Positions 13,904-24,659 of a stretch of DNA of 64,000 bases are shown piece after piece. The stretch covers positions 6,882,001 through 6,946,000 of the forward strand of contig CM065182.1 in the NCBI GenBank assembly GCA_033026295.1, written 5' to 3'. The notes below the pieces were generated by a model that saw only the letters and a list, made by a program, of their open reading frames with translations, ran no database searches and had not been told where the DNA came from. Numbering within the stretch: position 1 is the first letter of the stretch; every line of letters starts with the position of its first letter. Both the position numbers and the translations under genes were made by a program. The DNA comes from Channa striata (taxonomy: Eukaryota; Chordata; Actinopteri; Anabantiformes; Channidae).

Positions 13904-14153
13904 CAGGCCCTCTGTCATGTGCCCAGGACTTGTTGAGATTTGGCAGCTGCCTCAGCAACCCATAAATACACAGCATCCTTTTCTGTGTAGACCCACACAA
14001 ACATATGTGCGGGAACCATGACTCTAGATTCACTCAGTTTAAATTGTCCAGGGGAACAGGAATATCTTTTATACATGGTGCATCTATTTTGGTGTCAGAT
14101 AAATAAACAGGACCACCTCTGCGTTCCTGGTCTCCTGGGGCATTAAGGAAGAA

Positions 14154-17100
14154 TCAGCAGCCGCCTCTCTGGCTGTGCTGCATCTGCTCCTGAATCCTCT
14201 CCAGCACCTCCTGCATCCTTCTCAGCTGCAGAGGGCGATAAATGCAAAACTGAGTGGTGATTATCTCCACGAGTGAGTGGGGGAGTCAGAGAGTGGGTGA
14301 GTGCATACCTCTTCATCTTTCTCAAAGATCAGTCTTTCCTTCTCAGTGTCGACGACGGCGAGTGGCAGAGGGAAGTCTACCTCGCTCCTCTCCCGATGCT
14401 TCTCGTTCAAACTTTGTGGTACATTGACACCCACATATAGAACGTGCAAAGAAAAACACAACTTGCATTAACCATCAATCTCAATTATCTCAGGCTGAAC
14501 TAACAACCACTGTCTAAAACACAAAAAGAATGATAAGAACAATTCCTGTGAAATGCTCAACTACTCTTATTAAGCAAGCACCTATTATTTAATATTTTGC
14601 GACTCCAAAATTTATTATAAGATAAATGCAGGAGGCAACTATTTCCATGTTTTTTAAAGGGATCTTGCCTTTTTATTTTTTCACATTGGTATCTGTATAT
14701 TGAAAAATAAATTATGGCATTTTTAGAACAGAAGTTGATTCATAAACTACGGTATTCTTTATCACATGAAAGAGTCTGCAGCTGAACCCCCAACAATAAG
14801 TAGGACACTTGGACAATCCAAATAATTATCAATGCTCACATTCGGAGAACCTGCAGATACGTTTAATCCGACTGTGCCATGGATCCGCTACCCACCTGCG
14901 TTTCCTCTCCTGCACCACCATGCGCGTCATGTTCTCGATGCACTGTGCTCTGTAGTTTTCGTAGTGCGTCTCCCGCGTCACGTCCTTCAGATCCTGCATG
15001 TGCGTCCTCACCAGCATGTTCCTCAGCAGCAGGAAGTCAGAGTGTGCCGGGTTCTCCACTGACCATGCAACAACATCATGATACCGGCTAAGTCTAATGG
15101 TTCTTTCTTATCGAACAGAACAGCTTAATGTTTAAGATACTGTAAAACTATTCGTATGACTAAAGACTAAAGCCGCAGTTGTAACAAACACTGGTCAAAC
15201 ATTAAAAACAGTAACAACCTTCTACCACACCCCAGGGGTAGACACGACCCCTGAACTTTCGACCTTTACTCTCCACCTGAACATTACTCCCGATTACTGC
15301 AAAGGGGATGCTGGTCTACAGAATGAAATGAAAACAATACGGCGTGAGTCTTAAAATGGGTCAGACGGCACATTTTAAAAGAAAGAGAACTAAACTGTAA
15401 GAGAACCTTGAGTATCTGGTCTTGTCTCTTAAAGTCTTCATCCTCATCTGAATCACAATCAGGAAACTGGTAGATGTTGATCCCAAACAGCTTGATCTCT
15501 TCTCTGATCTGGAATACGAGAGATAAAAATTAATTATCTGGCCTCCCCATAAGGATTAAACAGAAAGACTGTGGTGACTGTACTGACTGAGGGTATAGCT
15601 AATGCAAACAGCATAAAGTGAGTTATTAGGTTGTGTGCTGATTTTAGGTAAGTCCCGTGTTTTTGGATCTTCCAAATTATACTAATTAACATTCCACGTT
15701 TTTGGTCCATAGAGAAAAACTTGCCAAAAAACAGACATTCTCATTTCATCTCTGCAGAATGGAGAACAGTTTTTCATCTGGTGCTGTCTTTGGGTCAAAA
15801 GTGCAGAAGGGCAAATACTATGGTTTATGATGTGCTAAACTAATTATACTCCATGTCCTCAGCTGAACAGTGTTAAGTTTTATTCAGTAAATGCAAACAC
15901 CTACCTCTGTAACTTAATCATGCTGATGTAACCAAAAATATGTGGATGCATTAATAAAACACTGAAATACCTTTTTATGTACATTAGGCACATTACAACG
16001 GTTTGAATTGTGTGTCTCTGTTCTTGGCAGTGATTTGTGTGCGTTTATGATCTCATACATTCATCTTCTTTCTGGAGACCTCTGCTTGTGTCAGGCTGTC
16101 AGCTTTGGCCAGTACAGGAATTATGTTGACTTTTTCATGCAAGGCCTTCATGCATTCCACATCCAGAGGTCGCATACTGTTGCATTCATAAGAAAAAAAA
16201 AAACATGTTTGTGTGGAAATGAGCACAAACAGACATATGCACAAAAGATCCTGTACAAACATTATGTATTTTTAGTTTGGTAGTACTGTTTTAATAGCTT
16301 AGCTTCACATGCTGACTTAAGTCATGGGATCTACCCGTGGCCAAATGGAGAGATGAAGTAGAGGCAGCAGTGAACTCTGTTGTCCTGGATGTTCCTTCTG
16401 TTCAAGCCGCTCTCATCTCTGAAGTACTGCTCGAACTGCTGGTCGATGTAGTCTTCTATGTGCTTCCAGCTAATGCAAACATCCAACATCTCTGTGAGTA
16501 AAATCACTGCTGTGGTGGAGTTTATGATAAGTTTGGTTCATGGCCTTGGGGCTAGCCTAACTTTAAACATGCTAACTTATTGGACATTTGAGTATCAGCA
16601 AAACAGAACAAAATGTGTCACATCTGGGTCAAACTGGTTTGAGCTTGCAGGAGGAGAACAGTGCCGACCTCACCTTCCTGTGTTGTTGACGGCATCTCCG
16701 AATCCAGGCGTGTCTATGATGGTGAGCTTCAACTTGATCCCTTTTTCCTCAATGCTAATGGTGTGTTTGATGATGTCGACTGTTTGACTGATTCGTTCTG
16801 CAAGTACATGGATGAGCAAATGAAATTAATCACACACACATTTTCTACATACATTCATCTGCATAGCCTACTTCCAGCTATTTGATTTACATGGACCACA
16901 CAGAAATAAACAGTCTCACCTTCTGCATTAGGAACCTTCCTGTGTTTGTAGAGGTCAGTGAGGAACAAACTGTTGATTAGTGTGGATTTACCGAGGCCAG
17001 ACTCTCCTACAGAGGGAGAGAGAGGAAGACAGACACAGACTCCCTTAAAACCCTGAATATTGAACCTTAATATTCTCACAACCAACTGTGCAAAATTTGC

Positions 17101-20100
17101 ATTCCTCTGAAAAATGTATTTCAGCACATGCGGTCGCAAAACCTTCTACAATGACACCAATTCAGCACTAGTCAGTCATAAAAAGCAATCTACACTTCTG
17201 AAGACATCCACATTAACAGCTGAAACTATCAGATATTTGTACATGAATTTAATCCTGCCTGTAAAAACGTCCCCACTGAAGGTGAAACATTACAGTCAGT
17301 CATTGTAACAATGCCAGTGAAACTTAAGAATCCCAGTTAGAAGACAGTAGGGGAACCACCTGCCACCATAAGTGTAAATGTAAAACCTTTCTTAACAGTC
17401 TTTCTATGAACTTGGTTGGGCAGTGTTGAAAAACCCACATATTCTTTGTCCTGATCCTGCAGGAAAAAAAACACACAAATATAAAATGTATACATGTGCA
17501 TATCGTAAGATTAATATGTGAACCCAAATTATTTGAAATCACACTAAATACACTAAATAGATATTAGTAAATGCAGCAAAATGTAGTCAGGTGTCTTATG
17601 TAGGAGTCTTTGGGGAGATTTGGGGGAACAAGATAGACATAGGCCACTTAAACCATAGTAAACTACAAAACATTACATACAAACATTACTCTATTAAAAA
17701 AATAGCACCTAAAATGTAACCAGATTTCACACAAGTGCTAAAACCTGATAAAAGGATAACGGATAAATAAATGAGTCAATAAAACACACTTCATAATTTT
17801 CCACACTTCCAATTCAAATTCAATTGAAACCTACTCCCATTAAAATTTAGTGTCTATCCACATTTCTACATTTCAGACTTCATATTCTATAAACTGGTTT
17901 TGAAATGTACTAATTCCACTTATTAAAATATGTGTACTTGTCTACATGCCCAGTACAGATAGGAAGTGCGGATATACATCTTCTCTTTTTGGATTAAAAC
18001 ATTTTGCCTGGCTGATCATTTTTTTCAGAACTCTCAACATCAAAAGAGAACTACATCATAAAAGCAAGCAACACTGAAACATACCTCTGGAGAGTCATAG
18101 GGGTCAAAGCGCCCCCATGGACTTCGTGGACGGGAGACCGGGCTGAGAGAAGAGTCCAGAGACACTTGAGAGACAAGCTGCCTCCTCATTGGCAGGGACT
18201 GAACCTCTGAGTCTGTTCCTGCACGACTTGGTCTGTGAGGGACTGTCGGAGAGACAGCGGGGTGGCAGGAAATGGTACGGGGCAGAGGATAAGTACCGGT
18301 ACGGGTGCTGAATACTCTGGTTCCCTCTGCCTCACGATTGGCTGAAGCCTGTTCACAAGGCTGAGACATAGGTAGAAAATCCCTCATGGTGTAAGGAAAC
18401 CGAGTGTCATCCTGGTCCTTCATGGACAAAGTGGACAGCTGGGACAGAAGGCAGCATATAGTAATGATCAAAAGTCTCACAAATATACATAACCTTCAAA
18501 CAAAAGAAGCAGAATTGATGTTTTCCATTTTCTCATCAAATCAAATTTTATTTTTATCCCTCTTCCACACATTTGTCTGTACAACACACATCCTGTCCTG
18601 TGGAATTGGATAATGGAAGAAACCTTAGGAAGATCAACAGAGGAGGGATCTTTAATCGTATCCATCTACTAGGAAAGACAAACGTGCAACTGGTGTTATG
18701 TGTACAGAGCAGAATATAAACGTCTGCTTGTTTTTTTACCTATTGGTGTCCAACGCGCTTTACACGGCTTGTCATTCACCAATTTGCAGTCACAATCACA
18801 CATACACACCCACACACTGATGGGGGAGCTGCTGTGCAGTGTCTTGCTCAAAGAAACTTTGACAGAACACTGGTTTGGACTTGTGGACGACTGCTCTACT
18901 TACGGCACCCAGTAACAAAATGTAAAATCATAAACTGTATTACACTTTTACAATATAGTGATCTGCCTGGAACAAGTAAAATAAATATCAGATGACTGAC
19001 AAGACTAATAAAAAGATGAAACGGCATGCTTATTGAGAAAGTCCAAACTGGAGGACAAACAGAAAGCTTTAACACAATCTCAATCCGCAAAGTATCTTTC
19101 AAATTTGCTCGAGCTAATTGTTGGGCTCTGTGGGATAAAGACTAACTCGGTTCTCTGTTGTAGTGCCTGACTACATGCTTTCTTCACTGATTAGCCCTGA
19201 CCTGTGATCCCATTATACCATTACAGAGGTCCTCACCCATCTGTTCAGGCAGAGTGGACAGAAAAACAAAAACAGTGTGCACCTGGACGTTTTTCATAAA
19301 TTTGTGGTGGTACACAGGTATAAAAAAAAAATCTATCAGTGCAGTATGAATGATCTTTATCTTATTGCAACACTTCAGTTTGAACCTGCTATGGCTGCTC
19401 AAACACTGACTGTACTCGCCATCATGTGCAGCTTAGACAAGTAAACCTTCACACCTACTTCTCTCCAGGCCCGATCGGAGTTTGTCTGCCGTGCTTCTGC
19501 CTGTGAGCTGTCCTTACCCACAAAGCTTTGCATCAGGATTAATCCAGATTCTAATGCTCTCGCAGGGCGGGTGGGGGGAGATTTAACACACACACACACT
19601 CAAAGCTACAAATACTAACATTAAAGACTATTCTACAAACATGTCCTACCTCCTTTTCTGATAAAGTTGCGGCTTTTAGGAGGAACAGACAGCAAAATCA
19701 AGTGTGAAAAAAAATGCAGAGCTTGTAAGGAAGATTACAGAAATGCAGAAAGACTTGAGTTTTATGAGAAAATGTACAAATATTAATTGTAAATTAAGTT
19801 TAAACAGCTTTGGTAGGCTAGACCCTGCTCAAATAAAAGTACCTTTAAATACAGTGCAGCAATGCATAAAAAAACAAGGTCATCATTAATACAAGAACAA
19901 AACATCTTGTTTTTATGGGTGTTGGCACTTGTGTATATTGTTATACTTCTGTATTATACTTGTGTAGGCACGTATTCCCTATAGAAATATGATCTGTTGC
20001 TGTAAGTTTTATGGCTTGCTCTCTCTTTAATAAATAACATACAGTGTGACGTACCTTTCGTACTTCTGCGGAACCTGACCGGCGAGGACATTTGCTCCAT
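14154..20100 (-). CDS. septin4: Septin-4, 14 coding exons
   Basis: Septins are GTP-binding proteins that polymerise into filaments at membranes and the cell cortex. Exons (5' to 3'): 20055-20100, 19650-19672, 18624-18665, 18085-18438, 17360-17456, 16920-17006, 16674-16797, 16335-16469, 16059-16176, 15407-15508, 15219-15315, 14896-15058, 14309-14411, 14154-14225. Phases agree throughout, giving about 520 residues. A variable Ser/Pro-rich N-terminus ends RPRSPWGRFDPYDSPE, very like human SEPTIN4. Then come polybasic HRKTVKKGF, P-loop GESGLGKS, switch DTPGFGDA, AKAD specificity motif, septin-unique element and a short coiled-coil tail ending MQHSQRGGC. After NNT, where septin-4/5 usually have ECWK, this protein reads GRSWK. 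The first three exons are the least certain part. SEPTIN5 is a weaker alternative. Confidence 0.92.
18738..18902. repeat. Degenerate fish interspersed repeat in septin4 intron
   Basis: The phrases GCGCTTTACA, CATTCACCAATT, CACTGATGG and CAGTGTCTTGCTCAAAG follow each other as in a dispersed element widespread in teleost genomes. It lies between the 18624-18665 and 19650-19672 septin4 exons. The family name cannot be given without a repeat library. Confidence 0.5.
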
Positions 20101-20336
20101 GACAAACGGACAAACGGACAAAGGACAGAGAACTACAGCACAGTGAAGACAGCGTGGTCAGGCATATGTTGTCGCTATGGATCCATCCGATTCCACGGAG
20201 CTCCGGATACAGACTGCGAAGTGCTGCCGCTCGGAGGAAGTTTAAAGCACAAGACGGTGGGAGAGAGGAACCAGCTGGTAGCATGAACAGAGCAGGATGC
20301 TCGGAGTAGAATCTGCAGAAGTAAAGACAAGGAGCA

Positions 20337-20463
20337 ACAGAAGAAGAAGAAAAGAAGAGGAGGCGAAGAAGAAGAAAAGAAGGAAGAGGCAAAGAAGAAG
20401 AAAAGAAGAAGGAGGCGAAGAAGAAGGCGGAGAATTAGAAGGAGAATTAGAAGGAGGAGAAGA
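20337..20463. repeat. (GAA)n/(GGA) purine-rich microsatellite
   Basis: About 125 bases of GAAGAAGAA with GGAGGCGAAG interruptions on the + strand, about 240 bases upstream of the septin4 start. An almost pure purine strand of this length can form triplex DNA, which is general knowledge and not shown here. Confidence 0.85.
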
Positions 20464-20818
20464 ACAGTCATAACGGGTAAGACCAGTGTTGGAGGGAATC
20501 CACTGATCGTGATGTAGCTAATGTACTCAATTATTTTAAACAATTTTTATTTATTTTTTGCAGAGTCAAAATAAGATACTGAAATCATAAAAATGTTTAC
20601 TTCAATGTGGGAAACATTGTTCACATTAAAATCATCCTGTATCTACTTTCCTTCATGATTCCTGTGTTATTTGTCCCAATTTCTCCAGAGATCTTTCAAA
20701 TTTCATCCTATTTAAAAATTAATGAGGCAGACATCTTCAGGGGGTCTTGACTGGTAAAATGTGTAAAAGATGGTGTGAACAGAAGCCACTGACCGCTTCC
20801 TTTCTTGTGTTGTTTCAG

Positions 20819-20906
20819 GTTGAGTTTTTCCAGCTGCAGGTGAACACACTGAGACTATGTGCTGCAGACCACCAGACCTGCCCCCAACCAGACCCAGCTG
20901 GCAGAG
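20819..20906 (+). other. Possible + strand exon (divergent from septin4), unproven
   Basis: The 88 bases are bounded by TTTCAG before and GAG|GTAAGAG after. About 340 bases upstream another strong donor (CGG|GTAAGA, GT at 20477) follows the region just opposite the septin4 first exon. Together they could be exons of a divergent noncoding RNA or a 5' noncoding exon. No protein family is recognisable. The evidence is splice motifs only. Confidence 0.2.
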
Positions 20907-21940
20907 GTAAGAGCTCACTGATCCTGTTACTGTTAGTGAAGGACTCCGTTATGAAAAAATGTTGGTCCTTCATAGGATAAACAGCTTTTCTGAATGTCAC
21001 TAATTAGGAGAAAGAGTTTGAGTCAATTTGTGTAAAGAAGTTTGAAGCAAAAACTATTTTAATTCAATAGTAAGTCTGAAAACAACCATAAAACTGTCCT
21101 AGGACTGATTTTATACACAAAAAGCCAGTTTACCAGAAAAAGGTATCCTGTGGCTCTCAACATGTAGCTTGTAACCCTGAGGTGAAGCCAAGGCTGGAGA
21201 CTTTACATATTTGACAGCAAACCTGCATTTTAAACTCTTTAGTTTCAAACACAAAGTTACTGAACTGTTGAATAAGTATTATGGGAATTGTAGTGTCCAC
21301 AGGTTCAAAGCTGTATTTGACCCTTCTGTGCTCATCTACGACTGAGCATTTGTGTGGTTTAAGGTGGAATATCACTGATTATGTCCTTCAGGGGTCAGAC
21401 ACTGAATTTGGTTGATTTTAAACATTAGTTTGACTGTTAACAGGATAAAGTATAGTTCAGTGAAGTTTGTAAGTTAAATGGTAAGGGTTTGCTCAAATAG
21501 GAAGTCATTCCTGATAGTTTTCAAAAAAAAAAAAAAGGAAGTCTATGCACACAAAGCCTGACTTGGCAAAACTGAATGCATTTGCAACTGAAATACAGTC
21601 AGGTCAAAGTCCTGCATTTAAAATGCTACTGTACTACATTAGCAAAGATTATACCAAAAAACAAAACAAAGTACAGGTTATGCAGAATTGCCCATTTAAG
21701 AATTTATATTTGAGCACAATTGATACTTTTTATTTCTATGTTGTAGCTGATTTTTAACATTATACCTACTTGGAGTATATTGTTAATCTTCTATAATAAA
21801 CTAATGCTGGGTAGGGCAGTACTCAGAATTATGGTTTGTGTTAGACTGGTACTGGTACTCTACACTAGACTTGTGCTGATAAGGAGGTTCCTGTCCTGTG
21901 GTATGAACTCATTAAAAGACCAAACCATGCAGTTGAACTC
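20907..21940. other. Spacer between septin4 and alpha-tubulin
   Basis: AT-rich, with a poly(A) tract near 21523-21536 and short random frames only. I see no gene or named repeat. Confidence 0.6.
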
Positions 21941-21946
21941 TTTATT
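21941..21946 (-). terminator. Alpha-tubulin polyadenylation signal
   Basis: TTTATT on the + strand is AATAAA in the tubulin sense, about 70 bases after the stop codon, giving a short 3' UTR. Confidence 0.75.
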
Positions 21947-22014
21947 TTGATGGGAATATAAATACACGTACAGATCAGACATCAGTTAAGGGGGATTTCC
22001 CTTTAATTGTGTGT

Positions 22015-23937
22015 TTAATATTCCTCTCCTTCATCCTCTTCCTCACCTTCAGCAGAGTCAATTCCAACCTCCTCATAATCCTTCTCCAGCGCTGCCATGT
22101 CCTCTCTGGCTTCAGAGAACTCTCCTTCCTCCATCCCCTCACCCACATACCAGTGAACGAAGGCACGCTTTGCATACATCAGATCAAACTTGTGGTCGAG
22201 ACGAGCCCAGGCCTCAGCAATAGCAGTGGTGTTGCTTAGCATGCACACAGCCCTCTGGACCTTGGCCAGGTCCCCACCCGGAACGACTGTGGGTGGCTGG
22301 TAGTTTATGCCAACTTTAAAACCAGTGGGACACCAGTCCACAAACTGGATTGTGCGTTTTGTTTTAATGGTTGCAATGGCAGCATTGACATCTTTGGGCA
22401 CCACATCACCACGGTACAAGAGGCAGCAGGCCATGTACTTGCCGTGGCGAGGGTCACATTTGACCATCTGATTTGCTGGTTCAAAGCAGGCATTTGTGAT
22501 TTCAGACACCGTTAACTGCTCATGGTAAGCCTTCTCAGCAGAGATGACAGGAGCGTAAGTGGCCAGAGGGAAGTGGATGCGAGGATATGGCACCAAGTTG
22601 GTCTGGAACTCTGTCAGATCCACATTAAGAGCACCATCAAAACGAAGCGAGGCAGTGATTGAGGACACGATCTGGCTGATCAGCCGGTTCAGGTTGGTGT
22701 AGGTTGGACGCTCGATGTCAAGGTTCCTACGGCAGATATCGTAGATTGCCTCATTGTCCACCATAAAGGCACAGTCCGAGTGCTCGAGGGTGGTGTGGGT
22801 GGTTAGGATGGAATTGTAGGGCTCCACAACAGCAGTGGACACCTGAGGAGCTGGGTAGATTGAGAACTCCAGCTTGGACTTCTTGCCGTAGTCGACAGAC
22901 AGTCGCTCCATGAGCAGGGAGGTGAAGCCAGAGCCAGTGCCACCACCAAAGCTGTGGAAAACCAAGAAGCCCTGAAGACCAGTGCACTGGTCAGCCTGAG
23001 GACAGATAAGAAAATGCTCTTTAGTTTTAAATTCAGAGCCAAAATCAGCACTTTATCCCTCATGATACAAGTCACCCACCAGTTTGCGGATCCTGTCCAG
23101 GACAAGCTCAATGATCTCTTTGCCTATAGTATAATGTCCACGAGCATAGTTGTTGGCTGCGTCTTCCTTGCCAGTGATTAGCTGCTCAGGGTGAAACAGC
23201 TGCCGATAAGTCCCAGTGCGAACCTCATCTTAGCAAAATACAAGAATAAGAAGAAAAAAAACTACAAGTTAAAGTTTGTTGAAAGAGTGCCCCTTTCACT
23301 AAATTGTTTAGGTGTAGGACACATAACTAATGTCCTGGGTTTGAATCCTGCCCAGGAACTTTGCATGTCATACCCCCCTCTACCATTTCTTTCCTGCTCC
23401 CTTCTTATGGACAAATAAAGACACATTCCCTGGCCATCAAAAGATTACATTTATTGAAACTTTACCAATGACTGAGGGCTCCAGGTCCACAAAAACAGCT
23501 CTGGGAACATGCTTTCCAGCTCCAGTTTCACTGAAGAATGTGTTAAAGGAATCATCTCCTCCACCAATTGTCTTGTCACTGGGCATCTGTCCATCAGGCT
23601 GGATTCCATGTTCCAGGCAGTAAAGTTCCCAGCAGGCATTGCCAATCTGGACACCAGCCTGACCTACGTGCACTGAAATACACTCACGCTGTAGAAAAAA
23701 ATAAATAAGTGTTGACCATATAGAAAAAAAACACATGGTTGGCTGAAAACTTAGATACTAAGTGATCCTTTAAAACACACACACGCATTTCAACTATGCC
23801 TATAGTGGATAATTTTTGATCCACACCAATTTGAGCAGTATGAATTTTGAATTAGGAGCCTATAGTGTCAGATATGACTTTGTTCCAAGACTGGTATTGA
23901 ACAGCATCTTGTAAAGAGTTATTTAAAGTCACTGGAG

Positions 23938-23976
<39 letters not shown>

Positions 23977-24511
23977 GCCTCAGTCAGCACCCTCATCTCA
24001 CCCGCACTGAACGTCTAAAATAAATCTATTTTAGCATGACATGTTCACATCAATACTCAGAGGGAAAAAAAAAAGACAAACGTGGCCAAAGATGAAATAC
24101 AGAAAAGTAGAACACTAAAACGCCAATACACAACCATTAACATCCGGAGCATCAACGCTTTTGGGACAGAGGTTTTGTAGAACAGCCTGTGGTCACAGGA
24201 TCCATTCCGACATGCTCGGAATGACTCAGCCTGGATGAACGAACAACTCGCCAACAGGAAAAAAAACACCGACTGCCACGACTCACAGCTAAAATGTGCC
24301 GTTTCCGGTCGAGTCGAACTTAATTTAAAAAACTGCAGTTAAAAACAAAAAACAAAAACAAGCTAAAACTACCGAGTAAAAATGGAGTTTGGTAAACGGA
24401 TTGACATCTCTGTCAACCCACTTTAATGGATTTGATAAAACTTTAGGGAGGCTGATATCGGAATTCGGTTCAAAAAAATTAGGAAAAAACTAAAACTTTT
24501 ACACTCACCAT
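22015..24511 (-). CDS. Tubulin alpha chain (TUBA1-like), four exons
   Basis: Alpha-tubulin pairs with beta-tubulin to build microtubules. Exons: 24509-24511 (the ATG alone), 23466-23688, 23080-23228 and 22015-22995; lengths sum to 451 codons plus stop, the family length. A first exon coding only Met and a 149-nt third exon are the standard vertebrate layout. Landmarks are MREC at the N-terminus (the signal for tubulin mRNA autoregulation), SDKTIGG with the Lys40 acetylation site, GGGTGSG in the GTP site, PTVVPGGDL, and an acidic tail ending EGEEY with a terminal Tyr for detyrosination. The sequence follows the TUBA1 class, not TUBA8. There is one apparent substitution in a usually fixed stretch (EPSVIG in place of EPTVID-type). 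I leave the symbol blank because fish have many near-identical copies. Confidence 0.96.
23305..23425. repeat. tRNA-derived SINE-like repeat in tubulin intron
   Basis: GTTTAGGTGTAGGAC followed by a B-box-like GGGTTTGAATCCTGCCC and then CATGTCAT, C-rich sequence and an AATAAAG end resemble a common fish SINE. It sits between tubulin exons 2 and 3. Confidence 0.5.
23941..23974. repeat. (AAT)n microsatellite
   Basis: Eleven AAT units in the first tubulin intron. Confidence 0.9.
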
Positions 24512-24603
24512 GTTTCTGGACTCAAGCTGAAGGGGCCGGAGACCAACGACGAGCAGAGACAGAGGATCCTCCTGAAAAGCAGATGAGCTTTGCTAGGTGT
24601 GGG

Positions 24604-24647
24604 TTTTATACTGCCCGGCTCATCCAATTGGTTGCGTGGGTCACGTG
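24604..24647 (-). promoter_or_regulatory. Alpha-tubulin core promoter
   Basis: Reading the minus strand towards the gene: an E-box CACGTG (24642-24647), an inverted CCAAT palindrome ACCAATTGG at about 24623-24631, and TATAAAA (24604-24610). The TATA box lies about 95 bases before the ATG-only exon, leaving room for a short 5' UTR. Spacing and order are those of a standard strong TATA promoter. E-box function is inference. Confidence 0.75.
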
Positions 24648-24659
24648 AGCCGTTTTCCT

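Noticed and set aside
20027..20543. Ser/Leu/Phe-rich minus-strand frames of about 120 codons
   Set aside because: They are produced by the purine-rich GAA microsatellite upstream of septin4.
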